This document shows positions 6,887 to 13,377 of a stretch of DNA of 14,476 bases, one piece after another (position 1 is the first letter of the stretch; every line of letters begins with the position of its first letter). The translations under genes were made by a program, and so were the position numbers. This stretch comes from an uncultured Bacilli bacterium. Its GTDB lineage: Bacteria; Bacillota_I; Bacilli_A; RF39; UBA660. The DNA lies in NCBI GenBank assembly GCA_934086255.1, contig CAKOIB010000026.1, positions 1-14,476 on the forward strand, read 5' to 3'. The notes beneath the pieces were generated by a model, which ran no database searches, had not been told where the DNA came from, and was given only the letters and a program-made list of their open reading frames with translations.

Positions 6887-6913
6887 TATTGCTTTTTAAT
6901 AAAAGTAATGCTA
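6884..6913 (+). repeat. Inverted repeat at the end of the nucleotidyltransferase gene
   Basis: TAGTATTGCTTTT (6884-6896) and AAAAGTAATGCTA (6901-6913) pair over 13 bp with two G-U pairs and a TAAT loop. No T-run follows, so it is a poor classical terminator. It spans the -35 and the start of the -10 of the promoter at 6889-6917, and could therefore be a transcription factor site. Confidence 0.6.
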
Positions 6914-6917
6914 TAAT
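6889..6917 (+). promoter_or_regulatory. Promoter of the intergenic RNA
   Basis: TTGCTT (6889-6894), a 17-bp spacer and a perfect TATAAT (6912-6917): the same -35 and -10 hexamers and spacing as the pcrA promoter. The predicted start is near 6924. No coding start with a ribosome binding site follows for more than 240 bases. Confidence 0.65.
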
Positions 6918-6923
6918 ATATTC

Positions 6924-7125
6924 ATGGAACAGATTTAGTATATTATACTAAATGAGAGATATACTAATTTAGCCGTTAGTTTTATCTTTGTTCTAAAATG
7001 TAGTTTGAAAAGTACCTTTTATGATACTTTTCATTAGTCTTTTTGTTTTATCAAAATTATAGTAATTAATTTTACTATACGTTTTGACTAGAAGAACCAA
7101 CTTATTTAGTTGGTTTTTCTTTTGA
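6924..7125 (+). ncRNA. Candidate structured small RNA or regulatory leader of the dCMP deaminase gene
   Basis: The 294-base gap 6887-7180 has no plausible coding region but is full of pairing. From the promoter start near 6924: GGAACA (6926-6931) pairs with TGTTCT (6989-6994), closing a domain with hairpin TTTAGTAT/ATACTAAA (6934-6941/6945-6952) and hairpin ACTAA/TTAGT (6963-6967/6976-6980), i.e. a three-way junction. Then a 9-bp hairpin (7006-7014/7025-7033), then a long hairpin TCAAAA + TATAGTAA / TTACTATA + TTTTGA (7051-7087), then the terminator (7091-7125). It matches no RNA family I can recognise: no tRNA-like ends, no signal recognition particle loop, no T-box motif, no known riboswitch core. 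The length of about 200 nt is in the 6S RNA range, but 5' and 3' ends do not pair as they do in 6S. Either an independent small RNA or an attenuated leader for 7181. Confidence 0.5.
7091..7125 (+). terminator. Strong Rho-independent terminator of the intergenic RNA
   Basis: GAAGAACCAACT (7091-7102) pairs with AGTTGGTTTTTC (7108-7119) over 12 bp with one G-U pair and a 5-nt loop, followed by TTTTGATTTTTTTTATTT. It ends about 55 bases before the dCMP deaminase start, so it would block transcription into that gene unless read through. Confidence 0.9.
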
Positions 7126-7180
7126 TTTTTTTTATTTACTTTTTGTTTATTATTTTATAAAATATATTTGAGGTGGTTTT

Positions 7181-7678
7181 ATGTCTAATAAAAGATTAGA
7201 TTATTTAGATTGGGATACTTATTTTATGGCTGTTGCTAAGCTTAGTGCTAAAAGGAGTAAGGATCCTTCAACACAAGTTGGTGCTTGTATAGTTAGCGAA
7301 GACAATAGGATATTATCTATTGGTTATAATGGTACTCCGAATGGATTTGATGATGATGTTTTTCCTTGGGATAGAGAAGGTCATCCTCTTGAAACTAAGT
7401 ATTTGTATGTTGTTCATGCTGAAAGAAACGCTATTCTTAATTACAGGGGTAATCGTAGAGATTTTATAAATGCTAAGATTTATGTTGACTTGTTTCCATG
7501 CAATGAGTGTGCTAAAGAAATAATTCAATCTGGTATTAAAGAAGTTATATACTTATCTGATAAGTATAGTGCTACCGATGAAGTTGTTGCATCTAAAAGA
7601 CTTTTTGATGCTTGTGGTGTTATTTATAGAGCACTTGATGAAGAAAAAAGAAAAGAAATTGTTTTAAGCCTAAAATAA
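7181..7678 (+). CDS. dCMP deaminase (ComEB family)
   Basis: The enzyme removes the amino group from dCMP to give dUMP, the substrate of thymidylate synthase. The 165-residue product is of normal length and carries the zinc deaminase motifs: HAE at 79-81 (zinc ligand His79, catalytic Glu81) and PCNEC with Cys107 and Cys110. The stretch AKRSKDPSTQVGACIV (about residues 24-39) is typical of dCMP deaminases as opposed to cytidine or tRNA adenosine deaminases. Ribosome binding site GAGGTGG (7170-7176) precedes ATG 7181. Only a weak promoter (TTTACT 7135-7140, TATAAA 7156-7161, 15-bp spacer) is visible between the strong upstream terminator and the gene, which raises the question of regulated read-through. 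Its 3' end is part of a long hairpin. Confidence 0.93.
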   Translation: MSNKRLDYLDWDTYFMAVAKLSAKRSKDPSTQVGACIVSEDNRILSIGYNGTPNGFDDDVFPWDREGHPLETKYLYVVHAERNAILNYRGNRRDFINAKIYVDLFPCNECAKEIIQSGIKEVIYLSDKYSATDEVVASKRLFDACGVIYRALDEEKRKEIVLSLK

Positions 7679-7691
7679 TTTCTTTTCTTTT
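7646..7691 (+). terminator. Long hairpin, probable terminator of the dCMP deaminase gene
   Basis: Bases 7646-7666 pair with 7671-7691 over 21 bp without interruption (one G-U pair at 7661/7676) around a 4-nt AGCC loop. The 5' arm is purine-rich and is the last 10 sense codons of the gene; the 3' arm is T-rich. The T-tract is inside the stem and not after it, so it is not a standard terminator shape. Confidence 0.55.
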
Positions 7692-7713
7692 ACAAACAAA
7701 TGTACTTTTTTAC

Positions 7714-7742
7714 TTGACTTTGATTTTTATTTTTGCTATATT
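7714..7742 (+). promoter_or_regulatory. priA promoter
   Basis: TTGACT (7714-7719), 17-bp spacer, TATATT (7737-7742), with the extended -10 TGC directly ahead (7734-7736). Both hexamers match the sigma-A consensus 5/6. Start near 7749, leader about 15 nt. Confidence 0.75.
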
Positions 7743-7763
7743 TAAGTTACTGGAGGTGTTATT

Positions 7764-9905
7764 ATGGTAGCAGATGTTTTAGTAGAACTTTCTCATGTTT
7801 TTATTGATAAGACTTTTACTTATAAGATTTCTAGTCCTGTTGAAGTTGGTGTAAGAGTAGAAGTTCCTTTTGGGAAACAAGTTCTAGAAGGATTTGTTCT
7901 TAGAGTTTATCCTGATCCTTTAAACATAGAACTTAAGTCTATTATCAGGGTTATTGACTCAAAACCTGTTTTAAATGAGGAGTTATTATTACTAGGTAAA
8001 TATATAAAGGATGAGACTCTTTGTAGTTTGATGTCTGCTTATCAATGTGTGCTACCTCTTGCCTATAAAGCTAAGAAAAAAGGATCTGTTTCTTTAAAAA
8101 AAGATAAATATATTAAACTTAGTGATATTGATTTATCTAGTTATAAGTTTAATAGTGTTCAACAAAAAATAATTGATATATTGCTTAAAGATCCTATTGT
8201 ACTTAAAAAGAACCTAGATATGATTTCTTCAAGTAGTGTTAAGACTCTTATTAATAAGGGAATTGTTGAAATTGTAGAGCGTGAAGTTTATAGATTAGTT
8301 CATGATGATGTGGATAAGGTCTCTTTTAACTTGAACGATGAGCAAAGAGAAGTTTTATCTAGTATTTTACTTAATTGCTATAATACTTATTTACTTTATG
8401 GTGTTACCGGTAGTGGCAAGACTAATGTTTATATGAAACTTATAAAGCGTGTTTTGGATGAAGGTAAGTGTGCTATTGTACTTGTTCCTGAGATATCACT
8501 TACTCCTCAGATTATTAAAAGGTTTACTTCTTGTTTTTCTAATATAGCTGTTTTACATAGTGGTCTTTCCGATGGTGAAAAGTATGACGAGTATCGCAAG
8601 ATTCGTGAGGGAAAGGTTAACATAGTTATAGGTGCTAGAAGTGCTATTTTTGCACCACTTTCTAATATTGGAGTGATTATTGTTGATGAAGAGCATTCTA
8701 GTACTTATAAACAAGATAATAATCCTAGATATAATGCTATTGATATAGCAAAATACAGAGCTAAGTATCATAATTGTCCTTTAGTTTTAGGATCAGCCAC
8801 TCCTTCTTTAGAAAGTTTTGCAAGAGCAGAAAAAGGTGTTTATAAACTTCTTACTTTAAAAAATAGATACAATTTAAATATGCCTACTGTTGATATTATT
8901 GATATGAATAAAGAGTTTAAAAAATCTAATGGATATTTTTCAGAAAGACTTATTTCTGAGATTCAATCTAGAATAGATAAGAATGAACAAGTAATACTTT
9001 TTCTTAATAAGAGAGGTTATTCTTCAATAGTTAGTTGTCCTAGTTGTGGTGAAGTTAAAAAATGTCCAAATTGTGATATATCTTTAACTTACCATAAGAG
9101 TTCTAATATGCTTAGGTGTCATTATTGTGGTTATGCTGAGAAAAAAAGCGATGAGTGCTTAATTTGTCATATTCCGTATAGAGATATTGGTATTGGTACT
9201 GAGAAAGTTGTTATGGAACTTGAGCCTTTGATTAATGGTGCTAAAATTGTTAGAATGGATGTTGATACTACGACTTCAAAGAACTCTCATAAAAATATAA
9301 TAGATTCTTTTGCTAGAGAAGATTATAATATTCTAGTGGGCACACAGATGATTGCTAAAGGTCTTGATTTTCCAAATGTTACTTTAGTCGGAGTCATTAA
9401 TGCTGATATTAGTCTTAATTTTCCTGATTACAGGAGTAGTGAAAATACTTTTGAACTTTTAAATCAAGTATCAGGAAGAAGTGGACGTGGAAATAAGCAT
9501 GGTCTTGTATTAATTCAAACCTTTAATCCAGATCATTATGCTATTTCTTATACTAAGAGTAATGATTATATTGGCTTTTATAATGAAGAGATGAAGATTA
9601 GAAATAAACTTGGTTATCCTCCATATTTTTATATATGTTTAATTAAAGTCATCTCTTATGATTATGATATTTCTAGTAAGGTTAGTATTAAGCTTAGTGC
9701 TTTTCTTAAGAAAAATAATAATTGTATTGTACTTGGACCTTCAATGTGTAATATGTTTAGGATTAATAATAAATATCATTTTCAAATAATTCTTAAGTAT
9801 AAAGATAAAAGTAAGATTGTTTCAGATTTAGTTAAAATTAATGAACATTATTTTAATGATAAGAGTGTTAAAGTAGAAATTGATTTTAATCCAATGAGGT
9901 TGTAG
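7764..9905 (+). CDS. priA: Primosomal replication restart helicase PriA
   Basis: PriA recognises stalled or collapsed replication forks and reloads the replicative helicase. The 713-residue product has the N-terminal DNA-binding region (VELSHVFIDKTFTYKI; the 3' end-binding domain with VPFGKQVLEGFVL), Walker A GVTGSGKT (213-220), the DEEH box (308-311) and the helicase C-terminal half with VSGRSGRGNKHGLVLIQT. Inserted between the two halves is the zinc-binding region with eight cysteines in four pairs (425/428, 434/437, 452/455, 465/468), all present. GGAGG (7752-7756) precedes ATG 7764. It has its own promoter and is probably a single gene or read on into ruvA, since no terminator separates them. 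Confidence 0.96.
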   Translation: MVADVLVELSHVFIDKTFTYKISSPVEVGVRVEVPFGKQVLEGFVLRVYPDPLNIELKSIIRVIDSKPVLNEELLLLGKYIKDETLCSLMSAYQCVLPLAYKAKKKGSVSLKKDKYIKLSDIDLSSYKFNSVQQKIIDILLKDPIVLKKNLDMISSSSVKTLINKGIVEIVEREVYRLVHDDVDKVSFNLNDEQREVLSSILLNCYNTYLLYGVTGSGKTNVYMKLIKRVLDEGKCAIVLVPEISLTPQIIKRFTSCFSNIAVLHSGLSDGEKYDEYRKIREGKVNIVIGARSAIFAPLSNIGVIIVDEEHSSTYKQDNNPRYNAIDIAKYRAKYHNCPLVLGSATPSLESFARAEKGVYKLLTLKNRYNLNMPTVDIIDMNKEFKKSNGYFSERLISEIQSRIDKNEQVILFLNKRGYSSIVSCPSCGEVKKCPNCDISLTYHKSSNMLRCHYCGYAEKKSDECLICHIPYRDIGIGTEKVVMELEPLINGAKIVRMDVDTTTSKNSHKNIIDSFAREDYNILVGTQMIAKGLDFPNVTLVGVINADISLNFPDYRSSENTFELLNQVSGRSGRGNKHGLVLIQTFNPDHYAISYTKSNDYIGFYNEEMKIRNKLGYPPYFYICLIKVISYDYDISSKVSIKLSAFLKKNNNCIVLGPSMCNMFRINNKYHFQIILKYKDKSKIVSDLVKINEHYFNDKSVKVEIDFNPMRL

Positions 9906-9928
9906 TTTTGTTTTAATTTTATTATAAT
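9900..9928 (+). promoter_or_regulatory. Promoter of ruvA-tdk-ruvB
   Basis: Perfect TATAAT (9923-9928) preceded at 17 bp by TTGTAG (9900-9905), which contains the priA stop codon. Predicted start near 9935, inside the ruvA ribosome binding site AGGAGG (9934-9939), so the leader would be about 11 nt. Confidence 0.5.
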
Positions 9929-9945
9929 GTTCTAGGAGGTATATT

Positions 9946-10497
9946 ATGTATTCTTATATGATTGGTAAAGTGACTTTACAAGAGTCTGTTTATATTACAT
10001 TAGAAGTTAATAATATTGGTTATAAAATATATGTTGCGAATCCTTATTCTTTCTTGCTTGGTGAAGAAACAAAAGTGTTTTTATATCAACAAATTAAGGA
10101 GGATGAACATAGTTTATTTGGATTTAAATCTGATTTAGAAAGAGAACTTTTTTTAAAACTTATAAGTGTTAAAGGAGTTGGTCCAAAGATTGCTCTTCCT
10201 ATGTTTGCTACTGGTAGTATCAATGGAATAGTAGATGCTATTGAAAGAGAAAATATTTTATATTTAACTAAATTTCCTAAGATTGGTGAACGTGTTGCTA
10301 AACAAATAATTCTTGATCTAAAAGGTAAACTTGGTGCTTACAACAGTGACATTTGTGATACTAAAGAAGAATTAATCGAAGTACTAAAAGGACTTGGTTA
10401 TAAAGAAAAAGATTATAAAGGAATAATTAATAAGGTTTCTAATGATAAGTGTATTGAAGAACAAATAAAAGAAGCTTTAAAAATGTTACTTAAATAA
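9946..10497 (+). CDS. ruvA: Holliday junction branch migration protein RuvA
   Basis: RuvA binds four-way DNA junctions as a tetramer and recruits the RuvB motor. The 183-residue product is slightly shorter than the usual 190-205. Domain I (residues 1-62) starts MYSYMIGKVTLQESVYITLEVNNIGYKI, as in other RuvA OB folds. Two helix-hairpin-helix elements follow: LISVKGVGPKIA and LTKFPKIGERVAKQIILDLK. After a short linker, the C-terminal domain III (KEELIEVLKGLGYKEKDY) is the RuvB-binding part. AGGAGG (9934-9939) lies 6 bases before ATG 9946. The stop overlaps the ribosome binding site of tdk, so the two are cotranscribed. Confidence 0.96.
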   Translation: MYSYMIGKVTLQESVYITLEVNNIGYKIYVANPYSFLLGEETKVFLYQQIKEDEHSLFGFKSDLERELFLKLISVKGVGPKIALPMFATGSINGIVDAIERENILYLTKFPKIGERVAKQIILDLKGKLGAYNSDICDTKEELIEVLKGLGYKEKDYKGIINKVSNDKCIEEQIKEALKMLLK

Positions 10498-10508
10498 GGA
10501 GGTATATT

Positions 10509-11120
10509 ATGGCAAAGATGCATTTTAAACATGCTACTATGAACTCTGGTAAGAGTATTGACTTAATAAGAACTGCTCATAATTATGAGGAAAATGGTTA
10601 TAAGGTTCTTGTTATTAAACCTGCGATTGATAACAAGGGTGGAGATTGTATTTCATCAAGAATTGGCTTAGAAAGAAAAGTTGATTATTTAGTTTTATAT
10701 TCTGATAGTATTTTGGATATACTTAAGGATAAACTTGCTGATATTAGTTGTATTTTAGTAGATGAAGCACAGTTTTTATCAATTAATCAAGTTGATGAGT
10801 TATTTTTAATATCCAAGGCTTGTGATATACCTGTAATATGCTATGGACTTCGTATTAATTTTAAAATGGAATCTTTCGCAGGCAGCAAAAGACTCCTTGA
10901 AATTGCTGATGTTTTAGAAGAACTTACTACTTTATGTTCCTGTGGCAAGATTGCTAGATATGTTGGTAGAAAAGTTGGAGATAATTTTGTTACAGATGGA
11001 GAAGAAGTAGTAATTGATGGAGCATTTAATATTTTATATGTTCCACTTTGTGGAAGTTGTTATTTAGAAAAAGTTAAGAAAATTGATTTAAAAAGTGTTG
11101 CTAAAAAGTTAAGGAGGTAA
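10509..11120 (+). CDS. tdk: Thymidine kinase (type II)
   Basis: The enzyme phosphorylates thymidine to dTMP with ATP in the salvage pathway. The 203 residues show the phosphate-binding loop HATMNSGKS (8-16), Walker B with the probable catalytic base in DEAQ (85-88, Glu86) and the substrate-side segment CYGLRINFKMESFAGSKRLL. The zinc lasso has cysteines at 143, 145, 181 and 184; the first pair is spaced C-x-C. Ribosome binding site AAGGAGG (10496-10502) overlaps the ruvA stop codon. The gene is inserted between ruvA and ruvB, which usually adjoin, and its last codons contain the ruvB ribosome binding site (11111-11117), so all three are expressed together. Confidence 0.95.
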   Translation: MAKMHFKHATMNSGKSIDLIRTAHNYEENGYKVLVIKPAIDNKGGDCISSRIGLERKVDYLVLYSDSILDILKDKLADISCILVDEAQFLSINQVDELFLISKACDIPVICYGLRINFKMESFAGSKRLLEIADVLEELTTLCSCGKIARYVGRKVGDNFVTDGEEVVIDGAFNILYVPLCGSCYLEKVKKIDLKSVAKKLRR

Positions 11121-11124
11121 TTTT

Positions 11125-12084
11125 ATGGATGATTTTGAAAAGAGTATAAGACCCAAACTTATTGATGAATATATCGGTCAATCTGAAGTAAAGGAAAATA
11201 TGAAAGTATTTATTGAGGCTGCTAAAATAAGAGGAGAAGCTCTTGATCATGTACTTTTATATGGCCCTCCAGGACTTGGTAAGACTACTATGGCGTATAT
11301 TATTGCTAATGAGTTAGGTGTTAATATTAAGACTGCTTCTGGTCCTTCGATTGAGAAAAGCGGGGATCTTGCAGCAATCCTTTCTACTTTGGAACCAGGG
11401 GATGTTTTATTTATTGATGAAATACATAGAATGCCAAGATTTATTGAAGAAATACTTTATCCAGCGATGGAGGATTTTACTCTTGACATAATTATTGGTA
11501 GTGATGGACAAAGTAGAAATATTAAGATTGATTTACCTCCGTTTACTTTAGTTGGTGCGACTACTCGTGCCGGAGATCTTACCTCTCCACTTCGTGATAG
11601 GTTTGGTATAGTTAACAAACTTCAATATTATTCAGTTGAAGAACTTACTGATATTGTTAAAAGAACTAGTGAAGTTCTTGGTATGGTTATTACCGATGAT
11701 GCAGCTTATGTTCTTGCCACTCGTAGTAGAGGTACCCCAAGAATTGCTAATAATTTATTTAAAAGAGTTAGAGATTTTGCCTTAGTTGATGGTTTAGATT
11801 ACATTGATGTTGATGTTACTAATAAAGCACTTAATAGATTAAAGATTGATGCTAAGGGACTTGATGAAACTGATAAAGAAATCCTTATTACTATAATTAA
11901 TAAGTTTAATGGTGGTCCCGTTGGAATTGATTCTTTAGCTACCGCAATTGGAGAAGAAGTTTCTACAATTGAGGACATGTATGAACCTTATTTAATACAA
12001 ATTGGTTATATAAAAAGAACTTCTCGTGGGAGAATCGTTACTGAGGAGTGTAAAAAATATTTTAATAAGATTGATGTCAATTAA
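11125..12084 (+). CDS. ruvB: Holliday junction branch migration ATPase RuvB
   Basis: RuvB is the hexameric AAA+ motor that drives branch migration on the RuvA-bound junction. The 319-residue product has IRPKLIDEYIGQ near the N terminus, Walker A GPPGLGKT (47-54), Walker B with DEIH (98-101), the sensor region GATTRAGDLTSPLRDRFG, and the C-terminal winged helix (NGGPVGIDSLATAIGEE ... YLIQIGYIKRTSRGRI). It is slightly shorter than many RuvB proteins because the N-terminal extension is minimal. AAGGAGG (11111-11117) is 7 bases before ATG 11125. It is the last gene of its unit and a terminator starts inside its final codons. No ruvC-like or recU-like gene is in the window. Confidence 0.97.
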   Translation: MDDFEKSIRPKLIDEYIGQSEVKENMKVFIEAAKIRGEALDHVLLYGPPGLGKTTMAYIIANELGVNIKTASGPSIEKSGDLAAILSTLEPGDVLFIDEIHRMPRFIEEILYPAMEDFTLDIIIGSDGQSRNIKIDLPPFTLVGATTRAGDLTSPLRDRFGIVNKLQYYSVEELTDIVKRTSEVLGMVITDDAAYVLATRSRGTPRIANNLFKRVRDFALVDGLDYIDVDVTNKALNRLKIDAKGLDETDKEILITIINKFNGGPVGIDSLATAIGEEVSTIEDMYEPYLIQIGYIKRTSRGRIVTEECKKYFNKIDVN

Positions 12085-12093
12085 TCTTTTTTT
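12067..12093 (+). terminator. Rho-independent terminator of ruvB
   Basis: AAGATTGAT (12067-12075) pairs with ATTAATCTT (12080-12088) over 9 bp with one G-U pair and the loop GTCA, followed by a T-run to 12093. It includes the ruvB stop codon. Confidence 0.8.
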
Positions 12094-12094
12094 C

Positions 12095-12123
12095 TTTACT
12101 ATAATTGTTTTGTTTGATATAAT
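12095..12123 (+). promoter_or_regulatory. arc operon promoter
   Basis: TTTACT (12095-12100), 17-bp spacer, perfect TATAAT (12118-12123) with extended -10 TGA directly ahead (12115-12117). Start near 12130, leader about 20 nt containing GGGAGG (12139-12144). I saw no clear ArgR or catabolite-control operator, but such sites are degenerate and could be missed. Confidence 0.7.
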
Positions 12124-12149
12124 TTTATTGTAATAATAGGGAGGAAATT

Positions 12150-13376
12150 ATGAATGCAATTAATGTAAAAAGTGAAATTAAACCACTTAAAAAGGTCTTA
12201 TTACATAGACCAGGTAAGGAATTACTTAATTTAACACCTGATACTTTGGAAAGACTTTTGTTTGATGATATTCCATATCTTGAAGTTGCCCAAAAAGAAC
12301 ATGATGAGTTTGCCAATATACTTAAAGACAATGGAGTAGAAGTAGTCTATCTTGAAGATCTAATGACTGATGTACTTAATATTAGTCCTGATATTAAAGA
12401 AACATTTATTAGACAATTTATTTATGAAGCAGGAGTTAGGACTCCGAAATATCGTAGCTTAGTTTATGAGTATTTACTTGGTATTTCTGATACTAAAAAA
12501 CTTGTTTTAAAAACCATGGAAGGAATAAAAATAGATGACATTGTTAGAGAAGAAGCTGTTTATGGTACTTCTTTAGTTGATATGATTGAACCTGATAGTT
12601 TATTTGTATGTGATCCAATGCCTAATTTATATTTTACAAGAGATCCTTTTGCTAGTATTGGTAATGGAGTTTGTTTAAATAAAATGTATTCTGTTACTAG
12701 AAATAGGGAAACTATTTATGCTGAATATATATTTAATTATCATCCAGATTTTAAAGATAAAGTTGATAAATATTATGATAGATATAATGAGTTTCATATT
12801 GAAGGAGGAGATGTTTTAAACCTTAATTCTCATACTTTAGCAGTTGGTATATCACAAAGAACTAATGCTAATGCTATTGAACAGTTAAGCAAGAATTTAT
12901 TTAGTGATCCTGATTGCTTGATTGATACTGTACTTGCTTTTGATATTCCTAATTCTAGAGCATTTATGCATCTTGATACAGTCTTTACTCAAATAGATTA
13001 TGATAAGTTTACATATCATCCTGGTATTATGGATACTTTAAGTGTTTATGAAATTACTAAAAATGATGATAAAATAAATGTCGTTTTAAAAGAAGGCTCT
13101 TTAGAAGAAATATTAGAAGAATACCTTGGAATAGACATTACATTAATACCTTGTGCTGGAGGAGATCCTATTGCGGCAGAAAGAGAACAATGGAATGATG
13201 GATCCAATACTCTTTGCATTGCCCCAGGTGTAGTTATTGTTTATGATAGAAACAATATCACTAACCAAGTATTAAGAGATAATGGTCTTAAAGTACTTGA
13301 AATGCATGGTGCAGAACTTTCACGTGGAAGAGGAGGACCTCGTTGTATGAGTATGCCTCTTGTTAGGGAGGATTAG
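12150..13376 (+). CDS. arcA: Arginine deiminase
   Basis: The enzyme converts L-arginine to L-citrulline and ammonia, the first step of the arginine deiminase pathway. The 408-residue length is typical. All catalytic residues can be placed: Asp165 (in FTRDPFA), Glu218 (FHIEGGDV), His274 and Asp276 (FMHLDTVF), and the nucleophile Cys399 (GGPRCMSMPL). The N terminus (INVKSEIKPLKKVLLHRPGK) is the standard family start, which confirms ATG 12150, 5 bases after GGGAGG (12139-12144). The ribosome binding site of arcB (AGGGAGG, 13366-13372) overlaps the last arcA codons, and arcB starts one base after the arcA stop, so arcA and arcB are cotranscribed. Confidence 0.97.
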   Translation: MNAINVKSEIKPLKKVLLHRPGKELLNLTPDTLERLLFDDIPYLEVAQKEHDEFANILKDNGVEVVYLEDLMTDVLNISPDIKETFIRQFIYEAGVRTPKYRSLVYEYLLGISDTKKLVLKTMEGIKIDDIVREEAVYGTSLVDMIEPDSLFVCDPMPNLYFTRDPFASIGNGVCLNKMYSVTRNRETIYAEYIFNYHPDFKDKVDKYYDRYNEFHIEGGDVLNLNSHTLAVGISQRTNANAIEQLSKNLFSDPDCLIDTVLAFDIPNSRAFMHLDTVFTQIDYDKFTYHPGIMDTLSVYEITKNDDKINVVLKEGSLEEILEEYLGIDITLIPCAGGDPIAAEREQWNDGSNTLCIAPGVVIVYDRNNITNQVLRDNGLKVLEMHGAELSRGRGGPRCMSMPLVRED

Positions 13377-13377
13377 T

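Noticed and set aside
6924..7125. 6S RNA, tmRNA, signal recognition particle RNA or T-box leader
   Set aside because: Length fits 6S, but the 5' and 3' ends do not pair into a long rod; there is no tRNA-like end, no GGAAG-type loop of the signal recognition particle RNA and no T-box core sequence.
6924..7125. Purine or 2'-deoxyguanosine riboswitch
   Set aside because: The three-way junction next to a deoxynucleotide gene suggested it, but the conserved junction bases and the two interacting loops of that family are absent.
8553..8771. Minus-strand open frame of 72 codons inside priA, and similar frames at 4350-4556 (+), 5101-5376 (-), 7313-7528 (-) and 12125-12331 (-)
   Set aside because: All lie within or across well-identified genes in other frames, without ribosome binding sites or recognisable products.
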